From Serpula lacrymans var. lacrymans S7.9 (Eukaryota; Basidiomycota; Agaricomycetes; Boletales; Serpulaceae), in the NCBI RefSeq assembly GCF_000218685.1, contig NW_006763298.1, positions 1,646,869 through 1,710,868 of the forward strand: a DNA stretch of 64,000 nucleotides, written 5' to 3'. The stretch's first letter is position 1, and each line of letters opens with the position of its first letter. The position numbers were made by a program, and so were the translations under genes. This document shows positions 49,384 through 58,448 of the stretch, one piece after another. Under the pieces are notes generated by a model. The model searched no databases and had not been told where the DNA came from. It saw nothing but the letters and a program-made list of their open reading frames with translations.

Positions 49384-50300
49384 GCAGGTGGCTGCATTAT
49401 ATACAAGTGTTCTTTTGTAGTTGAGTACCAAGGACACAGAGAACAAGTCACCGCTGAGGCTACCCAACTAGGGAAGATTGATTTAATATTAGGCTGGACC
49501 TGGCTATTAAAACACAACCCTGAGATCAACTGGCAGACAGGGGTTGTCACACTGTCACGTTGCCCTCAGGAGTGTGTAAACTTGGGTAAACCGAATCATG
49601 TCCATCACAATGAGCGTCTTGAGAAGATAAATGCTGGTCACGTTTATGAGCTCAGATCTTTAGAAAAGATCAACGATGACAATGATGAGGTAAAACCCGA
49701 AGAAGAGATTAAGAGGCTGGTACCTCCCGAGTACCATGACTTCTGGAAAGTCTTTTCAAAACATAAATTAGAGCGCTTCCCAGAGGCTAAGCCTTGGGAC
49801 CATGCTATAGATTTGAAGAACAACTTCAAATCGAGGAAAGGACACATGATCCCCCTTTCTGCTCCAGAAAGAGATGAGGTTTCAAGTTTCATAGATGAAC
49901 AGCTTAGGAAGGGTTACATCAGACCTTCCAAAAGCCCTATGACATCCCCAGTGTTCTTCATCCCTAAAAAGGATGGTAAGAAGTGTATGATTATGGACTA
50001 TTGTTACTTAAATGAGTACACGGTTAAAATGTGTATCCGCTGCCTCTGATTAGTCAGCCAGTGATAATTATGGACTATTTTTACTTAAATGGGTACACGG
50101 TTAAAACGCGTATCCGCTGCCTCTGATTAGTCAGCCAGTGGACAAATTGGCCGGCGCCAAAATCTTAACAAAGATGGATCTCAGATGGGGGTACAATAAT
50201 GTACAAATCAAAGAAGAAGATGCTTAGAAGGCCGTGTTCACATGCCACCGAGGATCCTTCAAACCCCTTGTTATGTTCTTTGGGCTGACTAATTCACCGG
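49384..50300 (+). mobile_element. Inverted internal piece of gypsy family C (protease end and RT start)
   Basis: Plus-strand frame VEYQGHREQVTAEATQLGK, LILGWTWLLKHNPEINW, AKPWDHAIDLK, SFIDEQLRKGYIRPSKSPM, VFFIPKKDGKKCMIMDY, then [20 protein letters not shown] and VMFFGLTNSP. It is exactly the segment missing between 52129 (protease) and 47550 (RT) of the minus-strand element, but reversed. A diverged tandem duplication of about 75 bp lies at 49994-50140. Confidence 0.85.
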
Positions 50301-52128
50301 TGTCGATGATGAGAACTGTTGTTAGAAAACCACACACAAAACAAACTAACACACAATCCTCCCAGATTCCATGGAACTTGTTTATGGGCTTTGCCTCCTA
50401 GAACAGTGGAGTGGTCTGGTTGTTCGTGGGGTGGTACGTATAAAGATCCTTCAAAGTAAAACCCAGAGGTGTATGAGTGTGGGTTTTGAGGAGGAGGGAT
50501 AGTTGAATTTATAGAAGGATAGGGGCTTTGTGACGAGTATAGACGAGCACTACCTTGCTAATCGTAGCACAAGGTAGGTTTGAGAACGACAATATGACGA
50601 GGTTCCCAGTGATAGCAGGCTCCTGACGCACATACTGTAGTGCTCAGAAGGACTCTAATTGAAAGGGATGACAATGACTTCAAAAGTGGGAAGTGACGAT
50701 GACAGCAGTTGACAGTGGTAAAAGTGGGAAGTGTTGTGACCACACTGGATCACAAGTAGCAGAGTAGTGAACTTGAGAGTAGAGAAGAAGTCTGGATTGG
50801 AGTTTTTTTTTCTTGTTCTGTTTTTTTTTTTTTTACAAGGTAAAATACAGGGGTTTATATAGTAAAAGAAAAGTAGGCTATGCACAGTATAGCTGTGCAA
50901 AAAGAATGAGAAAGAATATGAAGGAAGGAATGTACGCTGACAAATCCTGCGTAGGTAGTACAGGATAAGATTGTCAAAAAAAGGAAAAGAAAGGGATAGA
51001 ACAATAAATGCTGTGAGTAATGTCACAGGTTTGTACAGCCATAAAGTAAAGTCCAATAGCAAAAAGAGAGCAGGAAAATCATGATGTCATGAGAAGATGC
51101 AGTAAAAAAAAAGGGCAAGGCAAAACACTATCAGTATCAACACAGTTCCTTTATTGTCAGTCAGGCATTCTAAAAAAATATGTGTCCATAAAAATGATTC
51201 AAAAATCAAAAATAATTGCACTGTAAATGAATGTTCTGCTGAAGAAAAAGAAACTGGAGCCACCGGTCCACCACCTAGTCCAAATCCGACAGTTCCATGG
51301 CCTTACCAATGGACTGGTTGTGTTGGACCACCTGATCAAACGAGGGAGGGAGAGGAGTAGTTCCAATTTGGAACAAGTGAGTCCCAGGCAGCGTGTGATA
51401 GGTGTAGCTGTAGTGAAGACGATGGACAAAAGATAAGTGTACCCAAGTGAATGGGACAGCAATAAACATGGGCGACGCAAGGGGATGAACCTTCTCCAGC
51501 TCAAAAACTACCCACCCACGCTCCAACCAGGCAAGACGAGCGACCGATGTTTTGATAGTATATGATGGCAGATCGACGTCATGAAGATGGACCTGTTGCC
51601 CTATTTGGACCGGCCGCCGGGGCTTTGCTGATATCAGCAGTGGCACGTGGTAGTCAACGGATCGGCGACGGAAGCGGACAGGAAGTGGTGACATCAGAAA
51701 TGGTGGGGGTGCAAGTAAGATGAGGAGGAGGAGGGTGGAGGTGATGGAAAAGTGGATTAGAATGGGGATCCAGAAACGACTGTCAGGTGAGAATAAAAAG
51801 GAGAGGAAGGGGCCCATGGTGGGGCTAGGCAAAGGAAGGGGAGCAAGGGAAACGACAAAAGCGAGGGCGCAATGCAATGTGTAGCCAGTGGCGACGCGAA
51901 AATTTGCCGAAATGCCGAAATGCGGAAAGTACCGGATGGAAAAGCAAAGGTGAGCGTGACTGGATTGCCTAATAGAGGTGGTGCTGATCAGCCACAAGTT
52001 TGAAAAGGGCAATATTAATTACTATTCCATGTGGCACTGTGCCTGTGTGGCGCAAAGGCGAGTCTTTTTGAATATTCGCTTCGTTATTGACACCTGTCCA
52101 TGCTACCAATCAACTTTGGTGCATGACA
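50301..52128 (-). mobile_element. Repeat X, copy 2
   Basis: Reverse complement of copy 1, ending on the plus strand ...GCATGACA at 52128 and beginning TGTCGATGATGAG at 50301. Near-identical to copy 1 wherever both are sequenced, apart from a tract at the gap edge. Flanked by CCGG on the left and CCGC on the right. Confidence 0.75.
51275..51817 (-). CDS. ORF in repeat X, copy 2 (180 aa)
   Basis: Identical protein to 47866-48408, same ATG context (CCACCATGGG), N-terminal hydrophobic helix. The frame is open upstream to 52012. Unknown function. Confidence 0.45.
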   Translation of the reverse strand: MGPFLSFLFSPDSRFWIPILIHFSITSTLLLLILLAPPPFLMSPLPVRFRRRSVDYHVPLLISAKPRRPVQIGQQVHLHDVDLPSYTIKTSVARLAWLERGWVVFELEKVHPLASPMFIAVPFTWVHLSFVHRLHYSYTYHTLPGTHLFQIGTTPLPPSFDQVVQHNQSIGKAMELSDLD

Positions 52129-52546
52129 CCGCGTTAAGTGTACTGTCAATGTTATAGATGGGAATAGACATATCCAATTTTACAAGGGGGAGTCCAATTT
52201 TCTCCGCCCAGACCTGGTCTATGAAGATTCTGTTAGCGCCTGAATCAAGCAGTGCGCTGGTTGGGTGTACTATGCCCCAGGCAAGGTTTTCCACACCAAT
52301 ATCTAAATGGATCTCCTTTTGGAATAAATATGTGCGCATCAACACACACTTTGGGATTTCAGGGGAAGGTGGCTCCAAAGAAGAAGAATCGAGAGAAACA
52401 TGTTTTTCTACCTTAATATTTTCTATGTTTTTATTTTTATTTTTACCAGAATCAAGCACCCTAGTAGTTGTCTTGCCGGGGCCACGCTCCAAGGGAGACG
52501 CTGATGCAGAGGTAGTATCATAAATATTACAGTGACAATTTCTCAT
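52129..52546 (-). mobile_element. Gypsy family C fragment: protease region
   Basis: Minus-strand frame includes the aspartic protease site SALLDSGANRIFIDQVWAEK and MSIPIYNIDSTLNA, where it is cut by repeat X. It continues in the inverted piece that starts at 49384. Confidence 0.82.
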
Positions 52547-54633
52547 ACAAGTACATGTTTCGGATAATGGATTAAAAAGTGGCTGGCTTGAGGTGCAGGA
52601 AAGTGTTACAATCGGAGTTTAAATGTCTCAAAAAGCGGTCAGATCTCTCTATAATGCCTATAGTGTTGAGCAAAATGTGTTGTCAACTGTGGGAAAGTGC
52701 TACTGTGCTGCAGTGCACTCCCGCCCTCTATTATGGCTTACCACTGTGGCACACAGTGTCAAAATATGGGAATTTTATTTACCTTTTCACATTGTCATTT
52801 CAATACTATACCAAACCAAAATAAAAACTCAAATGGGTTCAACCATTCGGGCTGCAAATAGACCAGTCTTTCTCAGTACTTGTAAAGAAGGGCCTTGGTG
52901 CATTGGATTTGGTATATTTTCACTGTCATATTCTCCCTATATTGGTGTGCAAGGATTTTTCACCTGCTGAAACTATTATTTTAGATTTGTATTTGTTTGT
53001 ATCATTTGTATTTTTCATCTTTGCCACGTATACTGAATTTGTATCATTGGCTTGGTTTTCAGGACTCCAATACCTAGGATTATACATTCTAAACAATGCA
53101 GTTATCTGATGGCCAGGGGCAGAGCTGCAAAAAGTACTCCTTCTCCATCATCACCACCTTCAAACTAAAACAGTGACATGATCAAATTTATTTATGTTGG
53201 TGTTATTTGATATTACTATTCACAATTTCTAGGCTACTTCTGAAAGACCTTTGGCTCTAGTAGCATGCTCTGTAAGTGTTCATATCTTTTTTTGAATAAA
53301 ATTAACAATCAATATTGTTTACCAGATTGAATGTGCTTTGCTAGGTGCTATCAACAATGCCACAATAGAATTCTCAGAGACAGCATTTTCTGCTAGGTAC
53401 GTCACCTCAATCACTATAAATCTGTACTTATTATACTTTTACAAGGTGGGATCATCATATGAGGTTGCTGGACAACTTTCAGAAATGTTCTCCTACATAC
53501 CTGGTGGCTGTGGTTGGTGGGGTTGATGAATATATTTGGTAAGAGCTTACTACATATTTATATTAAAATGTTTTCTTAACCTCAAGTATGATTGTAGGAA
53601 TAGTTGTATAACAGTGGGGGGAGGGGGCAAGCTGATGTTTCTGAGCTTATATTTGATTTTGATGCTTTAGAGGAAGCAGCAAAAGTGTCAAAATCATTTT
53701 TATAAATATTACTGCTGCAGCGTTTTTAAAAATCAATATAATTAATTTGCTTTATTAGTGCTTTTTTTGGATATGATTGAGTATGGATTGATACAATTGC
53801 ATTTAGAGTAAATTATAGTGAAAAAGTGCAAAGTCATTTTTGTTTTAACGACTGTGCTATAAACCACTTTTTATGATATAGCAATACTCTAAACTGGTAT
53901 TTATTGATAATCATGCATTTAGAGTAGGGGACTTTGCAAGGATCACACTTATAGATATAACAGATATTTTTGCTATTATAGCATATATTTTGCAATTTAT
54001 TGTATTTATATCTAAGTCACGTTTTCCTGATGTCCATGCTTAAGATAAGGTTGACAGAGATGGAACATGACAGGGCGGGATAAGTTTTTTGAAGTCCGCA
54101 TATTTGGTTTCATTTGGCACTGACCCAAAGTTTTGCTTATGGCTTCAGTCCTGGGTGTCTGAACGAGCTCTAAAGTTTGGTAAGATCCAGAATAATTTCC
54201 TAGTATCCACACATGTTATTGAAAGGAATCAGCCCAGCTATGAAGGGAGAACCTGCAGGCTGATAGCACTGATGGACTCATGTTGAAAAATAATGATGGC
54301 ATAAACATGCATGACTAAATACAAAAAGGTCTGTAGAAATCACTGCAGACAATTGGCATTTGGAAACCTGGAACCTATGGGTCCAGGAAAAAGGTCAATG
54401 GCATTTAATATTTTCAGGGGAAGATAACCGCATGACAATAATGCTCAAATAAGATGGAAAGAATTTTAGCCATTTGCAACATCAGATATGAAGTGTGATA
54501 ATGTTACCATGTGTAGCAATGTAGTTGTAAATTCAGTGATTTCATTTCAGGTTTTACATTTATCACAGTAAATTTGCGTCGACTTTGACGGCATTTTATT
54601 GATATTATCACAAGGCTGGAAATATCTACTTAT
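52547..54633. other. AT-rich region without recognised genes
   Basis: About 2 kb of AT-rich sequence. Open frames up to 115 aa on plus (52623-52970, 53338-53526, 54089-54286) have no recognisable motif. It may be decayed transposon or a spliced gene I cannot recognise. A short motif (GCATTTAGAGTA) occurs twice near 53800-53930. Confidence 0.4.
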
Positions 54634-55203
54634 TGTCCATGATGAGTACTGTTGTTAGAAAATCACACACAAAAAATAAACTAACACACAATCCTCCTAG
54701 ATTCCATGGAACTTGTTTATGGACTCTGCCTCCTAAAACAGTGGAGTGGTCTGGTTGTTTGTGGGGTGGTACATAAAAAAATGATCCTTCAAAGTAAAAC
54801 CCAGAGATGTATGGGTGTGGGTTTTGAGGAGGAGGGATAGTTGGAAGATAGAAAATAGGGGCTTTGGGATGAGTATGAACAAGCACTACCTGGCTAATTA
54901 TAGCACAAGGTAAGTTTGAGAATGACGAGGTGATGAGGTTCCCAGTGATAGCAGGTTTCTGATGCACAGAATGTAGTGCTCAGAAGGACTCTAATTGAAA
55001 TGGATAACAATGACTTCAGAAGTGGAGAGTGACAATGACAGCAGTTAACAGTAGTAGCAGTGGGAAGGGCTGTGACCACACTGGATCACAAGTAGCAGTG
55101 AGTAGTGAACTTGAGATTAGAGAAGAAGTCTGGATTGGATTTTTTGTTGTTTACAAGGTAGAATACAGGGGTTTATATAGTAAAGGAAAGGTAGGCTATG
55201 CAC
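54634..55203 (-). mobile_element. Repeat X, copy 3 (partial)
   Basis: Diverged match to 50301-50885 (TGTCCATGATGAG..., TTCCATGGAACTTG, TGGATCACAAGTAGC, GGGGTTTATATAGTAAA). Cut at 55204 by a family B LTR; the rest of the unit is absent here. Confidence 0.75.
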
Positions 55204-55618
55204 TGTAACAACCAAGAGTGACTTACTCTGGCGCACACAGAAACACACTATAAAGAAGATGATGGGGGTGGTTACCCCTTAGGCTGCAGTGAGTTTGTTG
55301 GTTAACAACAAGAGGACTCGCTGAGGAGTCTCCTGGATCTATTGGGGTATATATACTAATACAGAGTGTTTGTACTTATGTACTGTACAGTTTGATAAAA
55401 ACAGTGGCTGATAATGTCATGGGGTCTAAACCGCATGATCAGCTCCACTGCGTGAGAGAGTTGTATCTAAGATAAGAAGAAAGGTAACGCGGCGCGAGAA
55501 AGAGGAGTTTGAACAAAAGGGGAAGTGCCGCGTGGCACCCTGTGTGAAAGCTAAAGTACAAGGTTATAGCGGAGATTGAAAATGAAAGGAAAGGTCCGAA
55601 AATTGTGTTATCGTAACA
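55204..55618 (-). repeat. 3' LTR of gypsy family B
   Basis: 415 bp, TGTAACAACC ... TCGTAACA on plus. Followed by the polypurine tract of the minus-strand element (complement of CCCCCCCTCTAAG). Same family as the solo LTR at 39870-40251. Confidence 0.88.
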
Positions 55619-56109
55619 CTACCCCCCCTCTAAGGTTCGACTTCCAGGCGAGACCAAATACCGGAGGTAGTGGTTAAATTTTCGGGCATAGTTCGAAAAA
55701 GAGAATTAAAAAGTTTTGAATCCATGCCTCTAAGCTTCCTAGGAGCTGAGGGATTCTTAGAATAAAAGTTGCAAACAGCGTTGTGGGAGTTATCCAGATG
55801 GGCTTCTGGCTCCCACGTTCTGTCCTCGTCTCCATAGCCCTTCCATAGGACTAGGAACTCTAATTTACCATGCTTCAAGTGTGCATCCACCACCCGTTCG
55901 ACTTTGAACTCTTCTTCACCTTCCTGGGTGACTACAACCGGTCCGGGCCAATCTACGCGCTGTCCCGGCAGCAGCCCTTTGTAAGGTTTCACACGGCTAA
56001 TATTGACCGTGGGTACTACCCTCATTCTTTTTGGGAGTTCCAGCTCCACTGTGTTGGGTTTGACTTCCTTAATCCGGTAAGGGCCAATCCACTTTTTGGT
56101 CAGTTTTCT
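55619..56109 (-). mobile_element. Gypsy family B fragment: integrase C-terminus with chromodomain
   Basis: Minus-strand frame (from 56049) VNISRVKPYKGLLPGQRVDW, EEFKVERVVDAHLKHGKLEF, DRTWEPEAHLDNSHNAV and a tail to the stop at 55630. Only the last part of pol remains; upstream it breaks into repeat R3. A dead fragment. Confidence 0.88.
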
Positions 56110-56201
56110 AGAAACCTCTGAAGAGGCTCTCGGCAGTGATTTTGGGTATAGTAATCCAATTGCTACTGGGGACTACAGAGGCTGGAGGGATGGTGGGTCT
56201 C
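56110..56201 (+). repeat. Other half of dispersed repeat R3
   Basis: Matches 43759-43854 (CTCTGAAGAGGCTC ... GGCTGGAGGGATGGTGGG) and ends in GTCTC (56197-56201) at the gypsy LTR. Its continuation, by comparison with the intact copy, is at 34655-34735. Confidence 0.8.
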
Positions 56202-56339
56202 TGTCACGACTTGAACCAGAAGCGCTAGTCTAAGCGCTAAGTTTCTTTTTCTTTTTCTTTTACATCTGATCACATGACAGATAAGATATGTTAAGCTGCT
56301 GCTTTAGCGCGGATAACATAATACGTAGTTATATCAGAT

Positions 56340-56356
56340 CACGTGACCACCACGTG
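56340..56356 (+). promoter_or_regulatory. Paired CACGTG E-boxes in the LTR
   Basis: Two perfect palindromic CACGTG hexamers exactly 11 bp apart, one helical turn, about 100 bp upstream of the TATA element. The same pair and spacing occurs in the 352-bp LTR (62815-62820, 62826-62831). They are candidate bHLH-factor sites. Confidence 0.55.
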
Positions 56357-56452
56357 ACACGAGTCTAGAATTATTACAAAGAACATCAGTCAGCGCCTCA
56401 TGGCTACTGCATGTTAGCTCAGTCAGCGCCTCATGGCTGACTTTCAGAAACA

Positions 56453-56498
56453 TATATATAGTAGACCATCATGTACATACTTTCCTCAGTTGTTGATT
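56453..56498 (+). promoter_or_regulatory. LTR TATA box and predicted transcript 5' end
   Basis: TATATATA (56453-56460) lies 34 bp before CAGTTGTTGATT (56487-56498). That 12-mer is the exact complement of the sequence just after the LTR, so it is the expected start of the R region in a self-primed element. Confidence 0.6.
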
Positions 56499-56588
56499 AA
56501 TTCTCAATCGCTACTTGAAAAACGCTACTTGTTTGATTTAAGCTTTTATCCCTCCGTTAACTCGGTATAGGGGATAGAGGTTTTACAC

Positions 56589-56600
56589 AATCAACAACTG
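56589..56600 (+). other. Self-priming primer-binding site
   Basis: AATCAACAACTG, one base after the 5' LTR, is perfectly complementary to 56487-56498 inside the LTR. Copy 1 has the same pair. This is the arrangement of Tf1-type self-priming; no tRNA-like PBS (for example TGG...) is present at this place. Confidence 0.65.
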
Positions 56601-56615
56601 CTACAAGTACCGTTT

Positions 56616-56825
56616 ATGAACTTAACAGCAACAATCCTAACAACCATCATCGTCACCATCATCATCATCCTACTAATCCTAACCCTACTCAAACACTCAA
56701 CCCAAACTACCACTACTCTTCCACTCCATCACATCCCTACTCGCCCCGACACCATCTTATCTTTCTTTCCCGCCAACGTATCACCTTCCTCATCCCAAGA
56801 CTCCTTCGTAACCATCCCCCTATAA
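56616..56825 (+). CDS. Small membrane-peptide ORF in retrotransposon leader, copy 2 (69 aa)
   Basis: MNLTATILTTIIVTIIIILL forms a single hydrophobic helix; the tail is Thr/Ser/Pro-rich and ends SQDSFVTIPL. It begins about 28 nt after the LTR, upstream of all other ORFs, so it would be met first by scanning ribosomes. The pattern of differences to copy 1 (18 silent codons, 8 replacements, no gaps) indicates selection on the protein. No similarity to a known envelope or accessory protein is evident to me. Confidence 0.55.
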   Translation: MNLTATILTTIIVTIIIILLILTLLKHSTQTTTTLPLHHIPTRPDTILSFFPANVSPSSSQDSFVTIPL

Positions 56826-57169
56826 ATACATTTATATCACTATAATCTCTTTGGTGTGGAACCATTGGGATTTTCTCGGTTTTACCTAGTTTCATTTTCG
56901 ATTTCCTCTGACCAGGCCGCGCATTTGCGTCCGCCAGTCGGGAGAAGGACTGAAAGCTTAATAAGCTGGTCACATTGGGACAACCGTTCGGACCCCAATT
57001 TATCACTATACTTTTTACATAAAATTCATAAAATACAAAAATAGTTACCATACCTACATAGTCAGTAGTGGGCTGAAGAGGACCACTTTGACTCAAAGAG
57101 AATAGATAGACTACTAGGATCTTAGAAAGCGGTGTATCGATCCAGCTTATCACTGGTGAACTCCTTTCT

Positions 57170-57607
57170 ATGCTTAGTAGAGACTTTTACATTTGGATCG
57201 GAGAGCAACACATTTACTCTCAAGATTACGTATTCAAAGGGAAATTCCCTTTACCAGAAATAGAACCCATCAGAATACCATCCCCTTTAATCAAATCCGA
57301 AACTCCCCCTCCTCCCCAACTCACGTTTAATGTCCAACCTAGAATATCGCGATCTGCCCGAGCCATCCAACAGCACGGACAGTGCATTTACCAGGGAAAT
57401 GATGGACGCATTACCCAGAATAGACACTCCCCCCCCGAAAGAAGCGCGATTGGAAGCATACGTAAAACAAGAAGTAGAAAAGGCGATAAGACAAACGCAA
57501 ATGCATTACCAATCGCAGCTAGACGAGGCACTCGAAGAAGTGAGCGTCTTGCAAAGAAAACTAAAGAAACAGATACCGCCACCTCCAGAAAAGGTGGAAA
57601 GAAGTAG
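57170..57607 (+). CDS. Leader ORF overlapping gag, copy 2 (145 aa)
   Basis: ATG at 57170, stop at 57607, overlapping the first 278 nt of gag in another frame. Product MLSRDFYIWIGEQHIYSQDY ... RRSERLAKK ... KGGKK, with a basic tail. Conserved in length and position in copy 1. It could be a real overlapping gene, or a read-in leader to Gag. Uncertain. Confidence 0.4.
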   Translation: MLSRDFYIWIGEQHIYSQDYVFKGKFPLPEIEPIRIPSPLIKSETPPPPQLTFNVQPRISRSARAIQQHGQCIYQGNDGRITQNRHSPPERSAIGSIRKTRSRKGDKTNANALPIAARRGTRRSERLAKKTKETDTATSRKGGKK

Positions 57608-58448
57608 AACGGCACTGGAGAAACCCGAGAACTTCTCCGGAGATAAGAAAAAGTACAGGGCCTTTAGAGAGTCCTTATTACTGCATTTCGAAGATGATGC
57701 GGTATATTTCAAAGATGATCGAAAGAAGATAAGCTTTGTGCTATCTTTTATGAAAGAAGGAGAAGCCGCGGCCTTCCGGACCGATTGGCTAGAGAACCGA
57801 GTCGATGCCCAACAGTTGGGGCTCGATATTACAAACACGTACGGAAGTTGGCCGTATTTTGCGGACAAAATGGAAGAAAGGTTCAAGGACAGTTTTGAAA
57901 AAGAAACTGCCAAGAACGAAATACTGACCCTGAGACAGGGCAATGAAACCGCCCAAGCCTTCTTTGAAAGGTTTGAGGAGAAGAAAAGATGGGCGGGATA
58001 CACAAATAGAATAAATGAAGAGTTCCTAGTATCTTTACTCAGAAGGAATATGAACAAGCCGCTAGTAGATAGGGTGATCTACGGCGGGCACATTCCAAGA
58101 GATTACCAAGAATGGAAAAGGGAACTCATCAGAATAGACTATATTTGGAGAGAGAGAGAAAAAGAGAAAAAAGGTTCCGATATCGGGAAGAAACCCTATT
58201 CGGAACAAAAGAAAGAAGGAGAGAAGAAAAAGGACGGAACCGGGTATACCTATACCGGTAGCGGAGAAAGAATGGAGGTAGATAAAGCAAAGTTCCGCAC
58301 GGAGGGACGATGCTACCGATGCGGAGAAAAGGGACATAGAAGCTTCGAGTGCAAAGACGCACAAAAAAGGAAGCCACAATTTAATGTCCGAGAGTTCTTA
58401 GAAAAGATGACGAAAGAGGAAAGGGAAAAACTCCTTGAGGGTTTTTAA
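57330..58448 (+). CDS. Gypsy Gag (capsid-nucleocapsid), copy 2
   Basis: 372 aa from ATG 57330 (MSNLEYRDLPEPSN). A coiled-coil-prone N-terminus (about 45-85) precedes the retrotransposon capsid region (KPENFSGDKKKYRAFRESLL, YGSWPYFADKMEERFKDSF, RQGNETAQAFFERFEEKKRW). A Lys/Glu linker follows, then one CCHC zinc knuckle (CYRCGEKGHRSFEC, about residue 326-339). It assembles the particle that carries the RNA and Pol. The stop TAA at 58446 directly follows a slippery-type GGGTTTT. Intact, unlike copy 1. Confidence 0.93.
   Translation: MSNLEYRDLPEPSNSTDSAFTREMMDALPRIDTPPPKEARLEAYVKQEVEKAIRQTQMHYQSQLDEALEEVSVLQRKLKKQIPPPPEKVERSRTALEKPENFSGDKKKYRAFRESLLLHFEDDAVYFKDDRKKISFVLSFMKEGEAAAFRTDWLENRVDAQQLGLDITNTYGSWPYFADKMEERFKDSFEKETAKNEILTLRQGNETAQAFFERFEEKKRWAGYTNRINEEFLVSLLRRNMNKPLVDRVIYGGHIPRDYQEWKRELIRIDYIWREREKEKKGSDIGKKPYSEQKKEGEKKKDGTGYTYTGSGERMEVDKAKFRTEGRCYRCGEKGHRSFECKDAQKRKPQFNVREFLEKMTKEEREKLLEGF
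58439..58445 (+). other. Candidate -1 ribosomal frameshift site
   Basis: GGGTTTT, read G GGT TTT in the gag frame and followed at once by the gag stop TAA. It fits X-XXY-YYZ, and a -1 slip enters the long pol frame (TTA AAG AGG CCA ...). The same heptamer is at the same place in copy 1. No downstream stem was verified. Confidence 0.55.

Larger units (their letters stand above)
56202..56587 (+). repeat. 5' LTR of copy 2 (386-bp variant)
   Basis: TGTCACGACTTG ... GGTTTTACA with the 34-bp tandem duplication. Carries a U3 promoter with two CACGTG motifs (56340-56345, 56351-56356) and TATATATA at 56453-56460. Confidence 0.94.

Noticed and set aside
48621..49550. Long open frames on both strands running through the N gap
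   Set aside because: They are open only because N cannot encode a stop; the real sequence on both sides is repeat X.
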